Below, piece after piece: positions 1 through 12,069 of a DNA stretch of 64,000 bases; positions within the stretch are counted from its first letter, which is position 1; every line of letters starts with the position of its first letter. A model generated the notes under the pieces. It searched no databases. It saw only the letters and a list, made by a program, of their open reading frames with translations, and had not been told where the DNA came from. Both the position numbers and the translations under genes were made by a program. Source of the DNA: Monodelphis domestica (taxonomy: Eukaryota; Chordata; Mammalia; Didelphimorphia; Didelphidae); assembly GCF_027887165.1 (NCBI RefSeq), contig NC_077227.1:64552607-64616606 (forward strand), given 5' to 3'.

Positions 1-480
1 AGAGGAAAGTGGTGAAAAGGGGGTCCTTGTCTCTATCTAAAACCCTTTCCTCTCCCTCCTTGAGTTTGGGGGGAACTCAGACTGTGGCATTCTGAGCCCC
101 CTGAGAGAAAGTCAGGTTGACTCAGCCTGTGTTTGGCCCCTTGGCCACAGTTTAGACTCAAGGCAGCAGGAACTGAAGTAAAGTCATTCAGAGATTTAAA
201 ATGTTTTCCTCGGGTTTCCTCTTCAATAGTCTTTTCAATTGGGAAATGTTGGGGGTAAAGATTTCCAGTCACCAGCCGGAAAAAGTGAGTTACCCTCAGG
301 AGAAAGTCTTTTTCAACCTTCTCTCTTTGGTTTCTCCCAACTGAGAGACCAACTCCTCTCCCAGTCAGAATCTTATCTTCCTCAAGATTCCAAACTCCTG
401 GGGCCCCTCCCCCATCAAGGTGATCAGTTCTACACACTCTTCAATATGGCACTTTTCTTATGTGCCAACCTCTGTCACAA
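1..480. other. Unassigned, probably repeat-derived
   Basis: Upstream of the retroviral RT fragment. A minus-strand open frame of 134 codons crosses 33-437 without recognisable similarity. It could be LTR sequence of another element or a replaced part of the ERV. Confidence 0.3.
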
Positions 481-489
481 TGTCCATGA

Positions 490-755
490 ACAGAAAGGTA
501 GCTTCAGGTGTTCTAACTCAACCTTTGGGACCTGCTCAATGCCCGGTAGCATATTATTCAGTCCAGCTCGACCCAGTAGTTGCCAGAGTACCACCATGCC
601 TTAGAGGAGCTACTGCCATAGACTTATTGGTAAGCAAATATGATGATCTGGTATTGGGACCATAATGTACCCACATGAGGTCGAGACATTTTTATTAAGA
701 CATAGGACACAGGCATTTACTGACCAAAGGATTACTAGGTATGAGATAACTCTAT
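490..755 (+). pseudogene. Retroviral RT C-terminal fossil
   Basis: Translation gives a stretch like GVLTQPLGPAQCPVAYYSVQ, matching the gammaretroviral connection motif where Pro-Val-Ala-Tyr and Ser-x-Gln-Leu-Asp-Pro recur, followed by PPCLR. It is cut by a SINE just downstream. Confidence 0.75.
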
Positions 756-772
756 TAAATAATGAGCATATT

Positions 773-970
773 GGGGGCAACTGGATATCTCAGTGGACTG
801 AGAGCCAGGCCTAGGGATGGGAGGTCTTAAATTCAAATCTGGTCTCAGACATTTCCCAGCTGTGTGACCCTGGGCAAGTTACTTAACCCCCATTACCTAG
901 CCCTTACCACTCTTCTGCCTTGGAGCCAATGTTGGCTCCAAGACAGAAGGTATGGGTTCATAAAAATAAA
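773..970 (+). mobile_element. tRNA-like marsupial SINE inside ERV pol
   Basis: Starts GGGGGCAACTGGATATCTCA and ends with an A-rich tail. The target duplication TAAATAATGARCATAT is at 756-771 and 971-986, with one mismatch. It interrupts retroviral pol between RT and RNase H. Confidence 0.88.
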
Positions 971-999
971 TAAATAATGAACATATCACACTAAAATGC

Positions 1000-1631
1000 T
1001 GTGGAGGTCTTAATCCTACAATCTTGCTCCCTTATTTGCCAACTTCCAGAAAACCTTGACATGATTATACATCTTTACTGTCCATTGCTGATAAATCTCA
1101 TAATGATTTACTGGACACCCCTTTGGATAATTCTGATTTAATATTATTTACAAATGGTTCTTTGTTTATGAGGGATGGTGTGTGCTATATAGGAGCTATG
1201 GTAGTTACTGAATTTGATACTCTGTGGTCAGCTTCCTTACCTTCAAATATAAGTGCACAGGGTGCAGATCTCACAGCTTTGAAACATGTCAATATCATTG
1301 CAAAGGATAAAAGAGTCACAATTTACACAGACTCCTGCTACAACTTTGACATATGTCACACTGTTGGCATGAAATGGCTTCAGAGGGGATTCTTAACATC
1401 AGCTGGAAAATGTATTGCCAATGCAAACCTTATTACTGAACTTCTTTCTGCCATCCAGCTCCTCAAAGCTATAGCTGTCATTCACTGCTCTGCCCACACA
1501 GGTGGCAATGACCCTGTCTCCAGGGAAAATAGGTAAGTAGATATCACAGCCAAACTAGCAGACTTAGAAGGCCCTGAATTAATTATGTCATCACCAATTA
1601 CTGATAATTTGGATCTATCCCTTTCCTAGAC
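1000..1631 (+). pseudogene. Retroviral RNase H fossil
   Basis: The reading contains an LFTNGS start and YTDSCY, the usual retroviral RNase H signature positions, and a later H-C-S-A-H-T stretch. It is followed by the RNase H/integrase linker and then a solo LTR insertion. Broken. Confidence 0.8.
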
Positions 1632-2360
1632 TGTAAAGGGTAAAATTATGAGGTTTTGATTGAAATATGAATTTAGTTGGTCACCAGGGGTTAAATCAAA
1701 TCCCAATAAAAAATCTCAAGTCAGTTTAGGATTTTTATGGTGATTTAATTAATAGAGAGGGAAGGAATTAAGAAGAAGAGAGAGGGAAAAGGATATAAGA
1801 TTAGCCTGAGAGAAGGGGAGTTCAGAGACCTTCCAGCCACAAGGTCTCCTCTGAGATGAGGGGCCTCCTAGAAGGATGGCATTTTTAGGAAAGGTAAAGG
1901 ATAAAAAGGAATCAGTCCAAACTCCGAGAGAGCTCAGGGAAGATGCCTCTCCTGACCCATGATATTAAGCTTCTCCCAGTTACTGTATCAAGGATGCTCA
2001 CTGCCAAACCCAGACAATAGCTGCAGCCATGCCAAGATGCCAAGATGCCCAGCATGCTGCCACCAGTCACCTCTCCACCAAAAGAGCTCCAGAGCCACCT
2101 CTCCACGAAAAGAGCCCAAGATAGGAAGTGATGCAAAATATATAGACTATTGTTTACATCACTTCCTGCACCTCACATGTACCAATGGTAGCTTAAGCTT
2201 GACTTAGGACAGCCCAGCGAGTCTGTCAGTTGTTTCTGATTTGTCATTTTCTAGCACATGTCGTTATAGGCCATACTTCTCAACACTTAATCCTTAAGAA
2301 GGGGTATAGACATTCCTGTTTTGTTAGACTAAGCAGGGTGGAGTAAATCTAAAATTCACA
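1632..2360 (-). mobile_element. Solo LTR (copy A), inserted between RNase H and integrase of the ERV
   Basis: On the minus strand it reads from TGTGAATTTTAG to CCCTTTACA, 729 bp, with TG...CA ends. It contains a TATA-like CTATATATTTTGC downstream of an ATTGGTAC CAAT-like piece. It aligns along its length with copy B at 13.76 kb. No internal retroviral sequence is attached, so it is a solo LTR. No clear short target duplication is seen. Confidence 0.8.
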
Positions 2361-3450
2361 ATAATGACAAAAAAGTGGAAAAATGTAAGCAAAAAAATTA
2401 AAGTAAAACAGATTAATGGAGTATGGGTATCATCAGATGGCAAACTCTTGCTTCTTAGAGCTTTCTATAACCAGATTTGTCACTCCATTCATAAATATAG
2501 TCATTTTGGCACCCACGGCATTGCAGCCTCTGTTAAAAGAATATGGATAGCACCTGGAATAACTACAACTGCCTCCAAAGTATGTACAGTTTGTCCTACC
2601 TGCCAGACCTTTAATCAACATGCCTTATGAGGAAAAGCATTTGGCAGGCATCCTCTTGCTTATACACCAATTGAGCACCTACAAACTGATTTTATCTCTA
2701 TGCCAAAAGCTGGACAGTATAAATTTTGTCTGGTCATAATTGATCAGCTGACCAGGTGGCCTGAAGAGTTTCTAACTGCTCATGCCCCAGTGGCTTTTGT
2801 TGCCAAAGTCCTTTTGAAAGAAATTATTCCTCGTTTTGGCCTGCCAGCACAAATTGATTCAGGTAAAGAAACTCATTTTACTGATTTGCTCTTATCCCAG
2901 ATTTATTCATGTTTGGGGATAACTACTAAATTTCATACACCATAACATCCCCAGAGCTCCAGCCAAGTTGAATGAATGAATAAAGAACTTAAAACCATGA
3001 TTGGCAAATTGTGCTCAGAGATTCATTTAAAGTGGTCTGGAATTCTACCTCTGGCCCTATTTTATCTCAGAAACAGACCCAGAGGTGATTTACATATCTC
3101 CCCTTTTGAGATGCCATTTGGATATCCACCTATTCAGGTTCAACCATTTATCCTTGCCTATACCTCATTGTTAGGAGGGTATACAACCATTGCTACATAT
3201 ATCAGACAGTTACAAACAAAATTGTGAGAACTCCACAACTCTGGAGCTGCTGTTCAAGCAGGCCCCATAGACTTCTTGCTTCATTATTTAAATCCAGGTG
3301 ATAGTGTATAGATAAAGAATTTCAAATGTACTGGGTCTACTGAACCTGCTTATGACAGACCGTTCCAGATCCTACTAACTACACAAACAGCCATAAACAT
3401 TGGAGAGTGGGACTCATGGATTCATTGTAGCCATGTAAAATGAGTACCTT
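2361..3450 (+). pseudogene. Retroviral integrase fossil
   Basis: An HHCC-type zinc segment (H-x-x-x-H then CPTCQ) and a core-domain stretch (FCLVIIDQLTRWPE, later IPRFGLPAQIDS) are readable. A C-terminal stretch resembling W-I-H-C-S-H-V-K follows near 3415-3440. It is gamma-type by similarity to murine leukaemia virus integrase, and broken in several places. Confidence 0.82.
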
Positions 3451-3459
3451 CTGCTGATA

Positions 3460-4740
3460 ATGAATAATTGCTTATACTGATTGTATTTGACTATTGACTT
3501 TGATTAGACTTCTTTATTGCTTAATTTGTACTATTTTGTTGCACTTTATTTGGTTGACCCTTGTATTTGCACAAACCACCTTGTAGGGCAACATATATAC
3601 TACCTCAAAAAAGAAAATCTGTATTAGTGATCTATATTGACCTGATGTGCTTTTTGTAACATTTTGTGCCTTTTCTAATTTTTTTTATTTTTTAATATAT
3701 TATTACTTTGTCTACCTCATTTGCACTCACATTGTTTTGTCTACCTCATTTGCACTCACACTGCAGATCATGGTAAGTCAAAGAGAAAATCAATCTTATG
3801 TTTTGAAAAGTAGCCTCTATACTTTACTTCTGTAATTGTGAAATATATATACACAATTTTCACATTTGTTTTCTTCCTACATGTGTCATACAGTATTTGA
3901 TTTTTTTCCTTCTTTTCTCATTTTTTGCCTTTGAAGCACATGTCACTAGTATTAAAAAGGTTTTTTAAATTGTTTTATTTTTTGCAATAGCATAACCTAA
4001 GATGTCTGTTTACCTAAGCATATAAAAGCATACCCAAAAAGGTTTTGGACTATGGCAACCTGTCACTAGTTATTTAACTATTATGAAACTTTTGCTCAAT
4101 GACTATGCCTAATCCAAGGAGAAACAAACTACAAAGGAGAATAGTAATTAACCTGCAAAGTGCCAAACGAGCACAAAAAGGTAAAAGGAACCAAGTCAAT
4201 CCCATAAGGATTGGTGATATTCTGCACAAAAAGCACAATGACTTGATCATGTGTGAGACTTGAGACTGTTTAAAATGAGTTAAATGCAGGACTTCCTTGT
4301 ACCACACTCTGTATCAAGCATATAACATCAATTGTTCTGGCTACATTATCCCAAAAAAGAAAAGGATTGAACTGGGGAATTCTATTTCTCATTTGTCTTG
4401 AGATCCAATCTCTTTTTCTATTTTCACTCATGATCTGACAATTTACTACAGGTCAGACTGCTAAATTGGGTTAGTGAATGATTTTTGTTGCACACTTATG
4501 GGACATAGATCACCACAAGAACCTATTATGAGTTGTGATATTTTTTCTTTTTTTCTTTTTTCCTTCTTCCCAGAATTTCTTCAAGTTTTATTTTTATATT
4601 TTATATTTTACTCAGAGGTTATTTATTTTTGTTTCTTTGACTTTTTTTGATGTTTTTGATACTTGATTAATATGCCTTATGACTTGACCATGTATCCCTA
4701 TGTAGTGCCTACATGTATCCCTGTATCTTCCTCAGGGGGG
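3460..4740 (+). other. Probable decayed env region of the ERV
   Basis: AT-rich and without recognisable protein similarity. It is placed as env only because it lies between integrase and the G-rich tracts that precede the probable 3' LTR. Confidence 0.35.
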
Positions 4741-4744
4741 GGGG

Positions 4745-5460
4745 ATGTATTATTATTTTCCACAGGGGGGACTATGTTATTGTTGTGAACTTTGACTTGA
4801 ATTTGAGCCTAATTTAGAACAAGAGGCTACTTCCCAGAATCTAGAAGGTACCATGAATATGCCTGTAGAGACCACACTGCACCAGAAGATCCAGGTTGAA
4901 CTTTGAGATATAATGAATTTGAACCGGGGGGGGGGGGGGTTGAAGTGCTTTTGTTTTGAATGTACACTGTTATGCCAAAGGGGACTTCCCCCTAATTGAC
5001 TTTTTGTAAATGCACCTATTTTTGGTTTAGTTCCATTTCTCTTTTATTATCTTCTTATACCCAAATTATTGTAATTTCCCTTTAAAAACTATAATATTTG
5101 TAGATACCTCTAATTCAAGTTATAAGTTAATTATGTTTTCATGATCCCTTAGGGAGACTGGTCTCTCAAAGAATCATAGGAGGAAATTTATTACTTAGAA
5201 TGTGTACCCCAAACTACATTTCCTACAATCCCCTTTTTCTTTTCCTGTACATGTTTCATTGGTTAATTTGGTATTCAGTTTCAATTTCCTCCACACGGAC
5301 TCTGTCCCCCAGAAGCTACCTCTCTCTGGCTTGGACTGGCATAGAGAAAGGGAGTGGATTTCTTTCTCTGGCCTTACTTTCCCTTTGATCTAAGTTGATT
5401 TTCATAAGTAGTATTAAAATCACACTTAGATTATCAGATATTAATCTCAATCTTTACAAT
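4745..5460 (+). repeat. Probable 3' LTR of the ERV (start uncertain)
   Basis: Two G-rich tracts (4734-4743 and 14 G at 4926-4939) resemble polypurine tracts, each followed by TG (about 4745 or 4941). The segment would end near TTTACA at about 5455. No second copy lies in the window to fix the ends, so the start may be either. Confidence 0.45.
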
Positions 5461-5469
5461 ACAAAACTC

Positions 5470-7320
5470 AGGTTGACACCCAAAAAGCAATTATTGAGTT
5501 CTATCTGAATGCAGAGGACAACTAGAGAGCAAAAGGGTATGCAAAATATCTCAAAAGAAGCATTCCTAGCTAAGTAGGCACAGAGGAATATAGTAATCCC
5601 TGAAGGGTGACACTAACCAGATGTGGCTTCCTGGAGAATAATTGTCTTGAAGGAAATGGTGGGGAAGAATCAGACAAAATGTTTGGTTTCTATGTTACAG
5701 AGAATTTATTCCATGCTTGAATGTCCTAGAGGTAATTGAACGATGAGTTAAGCAATTTGTGGTGTCAGAAAAAAGGTAAGCTTACCAAAAGAGAACTTAC
5801 TGGCTTGGGAATCAGAACACCTGAACCTAAGCCTCTGATACCTACTCATATGACTTTGAGCAAGTTGCCTAAATTCCCTGGGTCATGATTTCCACATCTG
5901 TAAGATAAGGGTGTTGTACTGCTCTGGTCTTATGACCTGGATGTCATTCCTTCTTTGTTGCTGACAGTTTCACAAGCATGTGCATCCCTCAAACACCATG
6001 TCTACAATTTTCACCTGCCACCTCTCCCTCCTTTCCACTTTCTTCTTCTCCAGAAGTTTCCCTTTGTCTCATTTTACTACTAAACAGGGAAATTGTCTAT
6101 AAAATGAACACTAAAAGTTAACTAACACTATAGGACAGTATGTGATGAGTAGTGTAAGTTGCATAATGTAGATAGAAGATGATAGGAAAGTTTAGAGAAG
6201 AGGGAGATCCATGTGGACTGGAGGAAAGAGGAAAGACTTAACTGAGAATGTGGGTCTTGATTTTTTGCACGTTAAAGGATGGAGTGGATTTGAATAGATG
6301 AGGAGAAGTATAAATTCAGAGGGAGAAGAAGGACAGTTAACCAATCAAACCAGAATAACCCCAAGTAGGTTGTGGAGGTTTGGTTGTCCTGTTCAGACAC
6401 TCTTTAATCAGGAGATCCTCAAGCTTTGATGTCCACCCAGACTTTGGCCATCATCCAAAGAGTTTCCTTTTTCTCACATCACAAATAATCAGTGGAAAAG
6501 AAAACAGTTTTACCCAAATGAAAGTTCTATGTGCAAAGCACACAAAATCACACAATGCCTGAGTTAGATCATCTAGGTATGTGTCTTTAGGGGGTGACAT
6601 AAACAAGTATCTAACTCCATTCAGAAACAAATTTGAGAAATTTAATGGAGTCCGGAAGGAAACTTTGGAGAAATATTTGAAATGTGCTTTATCCAAACCC
6701 ACTCATCTATCTTGGAATCCCAGCTGTGGCTGTACTTAATCATTCATAAGTTTAAAAGAAAGAAAACTGCCAAGCTTCTTGTCTGTTTTTAGAGATATTT
6801 CCAGACGATAAAATGGAATGGCAACATAGTAATTAGAGCTCCTTATAAATTTTAATTATGAGTTCTGCCTACATTTTATGAAGAATAATTGATTATAGAA
6901 CTGTACTCAGAATCAGCCTTAGCACTTCAAAATTTGCCACCAGTGTGAAGCTCATAGAAATTCTTTTCAGTCTTGTTCTTTTTTCTTTTTCAACAAACTC
7001 AAACCAGAAAAAGAGTTCTTTGCCTTTGTCGCTTTTAAAGTGGGCTTGGGAAATGATGAATGCCTTAATTGCCACCGAAACAGGCACAAGCCTTTAGAGG
7101 ACCATACTAGGTTCCTCTGCAAATTTATTTTAATGACAGATCAGGATGAATATTCACAATCAAACATACCATAGACCTATTAGGATTCTGTCATAAAGAT
7201 GGATCATTGGAGAAATCTTGCATCCAAGGAGTAAGTTTCAGTGCCAGGCACACTGATGACAGAGAATGGTAAGTAACCTGTATGCTCATAAAGAATCAAA
7301 TGCTTTACCAAAGAACTGTG
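5470..7320. other. Intergenic, mostly without recognised features
   Basis: A MIR-like piece (about 5795-5955) and some repeat-like stretches near 5490-5700 and 6110-6260. The part 6720-7090 is AT-rich and looks single-copy. No exon is recognised. Confidence 0.5.
5795..5955 (+). repeat. MIR/THER-type SINE remnant
   Basis: Diverged core ending in the ATGACTTTGAGCAAGTTGCC and CATCTGTAAGATAAGG pattern. Confidence 0.6.
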
Positions 7321-7329
7321 GACAAACTC

Positions 7330-7915
7330 GGATCCATGGAACACAATCCAATCATGTCACCCTGGCTCTTACTCATAAACTCCAGTGGTTTCCTGTTGCC
7401 TCCAGCAGCAAGCACAAATGCTCTGTTTGTCATTCTAAAACTTTTATAACCTAACCCCCTCCTACCTTTTCAGCATTCCCACACCTTACTGCCCAGTATG
7501 TTCTCTTGTTCCATGAACAAGACACTCCATTTCTCAGCTCTGGGAATTCTCTTTGGCTATCCCCCATGCCTACAATGCTTTCTCTCTTTTACTCAAACTA
7601 CTGATGAACCTCAACCTTTTTTAAGTCCCAAATAAAATCTCATCTTTCTTCTGCAGTAACTTCTCCAACCTCTCTCAATTCCAAGGATTTCCCTCTAGTA
7701 ATTATTTTCTATTTATCCTGTATATAGCTTGCTTTGTGTATATTGGTTTGCATTTCATCTCCCTTATTAGACTGTAAGCTCTACAAGGACAAGGACTATC
7801 TTTTGTCTCCTTTTAGATCCTCAGTCCTTATGCACCTAGTTCTTATTACCCTACTACACATTTCTGGCACATAGTAGGTACTTGATATATCTATATTGGT
7901 TAATTGATTAACACT
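7330..7915 (+). repeat. L2 3' end
   Basis: Shows CAGTGGTTTCCTGTTGCCTC, then TTAGACTGTAAGCTC and CTGGCACATAGTAGGTACTTG, the usual order in L2 3' ends. Confidence 0.75.
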
Positions 7916-7979
7916 TGAAAGGGACAAATAGAAAATCAAGGGTGTTTATATAAACTGATTTCCTTAAAAAAGAAGCATA

Positions 7980-8180
7980 TGGGGGCACCTAGATAGCTCA
8001 AAGTATTGTGAGGCAGGCCTGGAAATGGGAGATCCTGGGTTCAAATTTAGCCTCAGATACTTAGCTGTATGATCCTGGGCAAGTCACTTAACCCCCATTG
8101 CCTGGCCCTTACCACTCTTCTGCCTTGAAACCAATATACAGTTTTGATTCTTAGATGGAAAGTAAAGATTTTTTTTTTAA
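7980..8180 (+). mobile_element. tRNA-like marsupial SINE
   Basis: Begins GGGGGCACCTAGATAGCTC, includes CTTACCACTCTTCTGCCTTG, and ends in a T/A-rich tail. Confidence 0.85.
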
Positions 8181-8519
8181 GTATGTACCTATTTCTCTGT
8201 CTGGGAAGAAGATTTGCCCAGATACACAGTCAGCCAGTGGCAAAGGTGAAGCCTTCTAAATTCTAGCCCAGATGTACCATGTTGATATTCCTCTAACCCT
8301 TACTAAATATAGCACCAATGCCCCCAAGTATCCAAGGCTTACATATAGCAGGCCATTCAGAAATATTTAATCTTGTTAACAATGATAGACCAATTGATCA
8401 CAAAAATAGACCAGAAAGTCTGCTAGGTGCAATGTGTGATATACATAATCCCTATTGTACAGGAGCTTCTGGTTGTTTATATAATTTATACACAATTAAC
8501 ACAAGTTAATCCATACTCT

Positions 8520-9175
8520 TATGTAGGTATATGCTGAGAGAAATGTGTAGAAGGGCTAATAACAACTAAAAGTCTTCAAAGGAGCCTTCATGTGACTGAG
8601 AAAGGCTTCTGAGAGAAGATAGGACTTGAGCTAGACTTTAAAGGATGACTAGGACTTCACAATGTATTCTCAAGGCCACTTGAAAGTCAAGAGCTATGAT
8701 TTCTGGTCAAGGCTTTCTTACTAACTTAACTCACTGTATAACCTTGGTGAAGTCACCTCACCATTATGGGTCTTAGTTTACTTGTCTATCAAATGAGACA
8801 TTCCAAAAAATGAACAACAAGGTTTCTTCTAGCTCTAACAATCAGTGACTCCATGAATTATTTAGGCAAAGAGGAAGGAGTTGGAAGTAGGCATAGTTGA
8901 GATCAGAGCAGTAAGTAGAGCTTCTGAGTCTCAGTTTTCTTATCTGTAAAATGGGAAGATTTTCCTTGGTCTTTGCTAGAGAGTTGCCTGGACTCTGTGA
9001 ATGACTGGGGTTGGACTATGAGCTAGTCCTCATCCTAAGGGAAGATCCTTTACCATACTTAAGGTACCTTAATGTACCATCCAAAAATGTTCATTTGTTC
9101 AAGCCAGGGTGTTGTGCTCTTTATAACTTTCCAGAGCAGAGAGAGGAGATGATTTAACATGAGTTATTTCCCTCT
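8520..9175. other. Intergenic with MIR-like remnants
   Basis: A MIR-like block lies at about 8690-8860 and a short piece at about 8920-8960 (TCTTATCTGTAAAATGGG). Nothing else recognised. Confidence 0.5.
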
Positions 9176-9179
9176 AGGC

Positions 9180-9496
9180 CAGTGAAGGCAAACTTATGAC
9201 ACATATGCCAAAGATGGCATGCAGAGTGCTCTCTGTGAGTATGTGTGTCACTGTCACCACCACCCCCTCCCAGAGTTTGTTACGACAAAGTCAGAGGGTC
9301 TCAGAGCAAAGTTTTTCCCCTCCCCCTCTTCATGTGCCTGAAGACATTCCTCACTTCACCTGCCCAGAAGCCCAGAAGCCTAGTGGGAGAGCTTTCTCCC
9401 TCCCCTGTTTGGAGTAAGATGGAAAACAGACCACACTGGGCACTAGGTGGGTGTCTGGGGTCGAGCATACAGTCTCTAAAATGTTCTCCATCACTG
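9180..9496. mobile_element. Non-autonomous hAT-type DNA transposon
   Basis: Terminal inverted repeats CAGTGAAGGCAAAC (left) and CAGTGATGGAGAAC (right end reversed) enclose 317 bp without transposase. Flanks CTCTAGGC (9172-9179) and CTCTAGTC (9497-9504) form an 8-bp target duplication with one change, as expected for hAT. The internal CATATGCCAAAGATGGCATG matches a repeat known by eye from mammalian Charlie-like elements. Confidence 0.8.
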
Positions 9497-9504
9497 CTCT
9501 AGTC

Positions 9505-10590
9505 AATGAGTAAGGAATTTGTCTAGGAGGTGGGCTATGTCTAGCTGTGGAAACAGGAAAGAGAACTGGTCTGGCCATTTATTTCCATATTATTTCATTT
9601 GCCTGGATTGAAAGGGAAACTTCCTAGAGGCAAAGAAGCAAAGAAGTGGATAGAGAAAATTAGCATCCCCCACACAAGGCAGAGAGGAGGTGACAGATAA
9701 GAGGGAGTGACAACTCTGTCCATCCAACAACATGGAACCATCCTGCCCATCACTACTGGAACAAGACAATTTCTAATTAATTTTTCATCTATTTGAATAT
9801 CTAATATGATAAATGAGTAAACTGAGTTTTAATAATAATTTCTAACTAATCCATTAAGCTCTAGATTGTAAGATTCTATGAGAACACCTTGTACTCCTAT
9901 TGCACAGTTGGTAGCTTCCTTCCAGGCAGCTCAAATGACACACCTCACTTCCATTCATCTTGTCTAATACTCCCATTCACCTTGTTTACCTGCCATCAGA
10001 CACATGCCTAGAGTAGCTATGTTCATGATCTGACAGTGTTTGCCATTTTGGCTGGTTTCAATGGAGTTCAAATCAGTCATCCAGATCTTTATTGAAAACT
10101 TATTAGGTTTAAAGTACAATGCTGGTTGCTATGGGGAATGTGAATCATAATAAAATTGTATAAATAAAAAACTCTACAGAGGAGTTTAGAGCCTAGTGAA
10201 GGTAGCAAGTCTAGTGAATATGAAACAGTAGCTCACAACAGGAGGCAGTACAACTAAGTGTTGAGTTGTATAATGCACATAAACCCTGGCAGGGGAATGT
10301 GGTCTCCCTGTAAGGACCCGGTGACTATTTGAGCACACCACATATTGTCATTTGGATCTTTATCTTGCTCCAACAAGATATTGAGCATGAATGTTGAATA
10401 GATCATTTTTAAGGATGCCATCTTGATTAATAAAATGTAAACTCATTTAAAAGCATTCCTGAATCTACAGAATCTTTCTGCCATCATCTATTTTCTCCAT
10501 CTGCAGATGCAAATTTGACAATTGTTTTCATTATGGAGTCTACACAACTTTTTGATGTCAGAATTGGTTCAGATATTCAAAAAGGTTAGA
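9505..10590. other. Intergenic, nothing recognised
   Basis: No exon-like or repeat-like stretch is named here. AT-rich in 10070-10170 and 10380-10450. Confidence 0.4.
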
Positions 10591-10596
10591 AATCCT

Positions 10597-10855
10597 GTGA
10601 GTGTGTGCATGTGTGCATGTGTGTGTGTGTGTGTGTGTGCAGAGAGAGATGGAGACAGAGAGAAAGAAAGGAGGGGGGAGAGAGAGAAAGAGAGGCAAAG
10701 AGAGAGAAAAAAGAGAGGGGACGGAGACAGAAAAAGAAATAGAAGGGGAGAGAGAGGCAGAAAAAGAGAAAAACAAATAAAAAGACAGACAGAAAGGGAG
10801 AGACAGAATAAAGAGACAGAGGGAGAGAGAGACAGAGAGACAGATTTGATATATA
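10597..10855 (+). repeat. (GT)n plus long GA-rich simple repeat
   Basis: A GT run with GCAT interruptions (10597-10640) passes directly into about 215 bp of purine-rich (GAGA, GACAGA) sequence. The open frames over it are low-complexity artefacts. Confidence 0.95.
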
Positions 10856-10969
10856 AAGATATAGACTCTGTAAATAAAAAAAAAATACCACCAGTCCCCA
10901 ATTAGTCTAAAAGTTCCCATGTCACCTCTTTGAAAAAAAATTATATATGTTTCTTATGGAATGGTGTGG

Positions 10970-11250
10970 CATTATGGGAGGCAACATGGCATAGAAGACA
11001 AAGAGTCAAACTCAGAATCAGAAAGACTTGGGTTTGAATGGTACTTCAGGGGCTTACTGACTATATGACCCTGGAAAAGTCCCTTAACTTCTCAGGACCT
11101 GTTTCCTTATCTATGAAATGAGGGATAGCATTAGAGATGATCAAATTGCACCCCCCCCATGTTATAGATGAGAAAACAGAAGCCCAGAGAAATTAAGAGT
11201 AGTATCTGAGGCAGAATTTGAACTCGAGTTTTCCTAATTAAAGTCACTTC
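10970..11250 (+). repeat. MIR-like remnants
   Basis: Forward MIR core (ACTTGGGTTTGAATGGTAC, CTTATCTATGAAATGAGGG), then a reversed fragment (ATAGATGAGAAAACAGAAGC). Confidence 0.65.
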
Positions 11251-11325
11251 CAATTCTAAATTTCTGATGATTCTATTTGCTCAAAGTATCATCTCAGGCA
11301 CTTCTCTAAAACCAGAAGAACCTAG

Positions 11326-11480
11326 GGGCAACTGGGTGGCTCAGTGGATTGATTGAGAGTCAGGCCTGGAGATGAGAGGTCCAAATTTGACCTCCAGATA
11401 CTTCCTAGCTGTGTCTTAGCCCTTGACACTCTTCTGTCTTAGAAGTGATACTAAGATGGTATGAGTTAAAAATACCAAAA
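11326..11480 (+). mobile_element. tRNA-like marsupial SINE, internally deleted
   Basis: GGGGCAACTGGGTGGCTCAG start. The stretch between CTTCCTAGCTGTGT and CTTAGCCCTTGACACTC is shortened compared with other copies in the window. Confidence 0.8.
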
Positions 11481-11639
11481 ACCTAAGATCTTTTCCAATT
11501 CTAGATCTTGTATCTCATAAGCTTAATACTGCCCAAAGGCTAGAACAGGATTGGTCCTTACAACATCTACAGCAGCTTCTGGCCATCTAATCTATCCCTA
11601 TATACCCTTTTCTTTAGGAAAAGAACCTAGAGGTCAACA

Positions 11640-11840
11640 AGTCCAAAGATCTCATTTTATCATGGAAAGGGAATTTGGAGTTAAGGGACACAGGTTCAAA
11701 TCCTAGCACTTACTACTTATTTTGAACAAATTGCCTTGCCTTTCTGGGCCTCCTTTTCTTCATCTATAAAATGAGAAAATTGAAGTAAATGACATCTAAG
11801 GTCTCTTCCATTTCTGAATCTGTGATCTTATGAATCCTGG
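11640..11840 (+). repeat. MIR remnant
   Basis: Has GGACACAGGTTCAAATCCTA and CTTCATCTATAAAATGAGAA in the right order. Confidence 0.65.
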
Positions 11841-11869
11841 GCAAATCCTTCCCTCTACTGGCAGTTCTT

Positions 11870-12065
11870 CCCAGCCCTGCCTCTCCACCAGTAAGTACCT
11901 TCTTTCTAGGATTAATTTCCATTGACCCTGTATATGACTAGAACATACATAGTTATTTACATGTTGTCCCCTCCATTAGAAAATCAGCTCCTTAAGAGCA
12001 GAGATCATATCTTTACCATTCTTTGTATGCTGAAAACTTAGCCCGGAGCCTGGCACACAATCACA
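11870..12065 (+). repeat. L2 3' end fragment
   Basis: CTCCTTAAGAGCAGAGATCA followed by GCCTGGCACACAATCA. Confidence 0.65.
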
Positions 12066-12069
12066 GCTA

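Larger units (their letters stand above)
480..5460 (+). mobile_element. Broken class I (gamma-like) endogenous retrovirus: pol to probable 3' LTR
   Basis: Readable parts in order are the RT connection region (about 490-755), RNase H (about 1000-1630), integrase (about 2370-3450), an unreadable stretch where env would lie (3460-4740) and a probable 3' LTR. Gag, protease and most of RT are not in the window. It is a fossil with many breaks, and it is older than the SINE and the solo LTR that sit inside it. The 5' limit is uncertain. Confidence 0.85.

Noticed and set aside
1912-2207. Frames of 74 and 82 codons between RNase H and integrase
   Set aside because: They fall inside solo LTR A, which is non-coding.
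10522-10920. Frames of 100-127 codons on both strands
   Set aside because: Purine-rich simple repeat read in several frames; no protein similarity.
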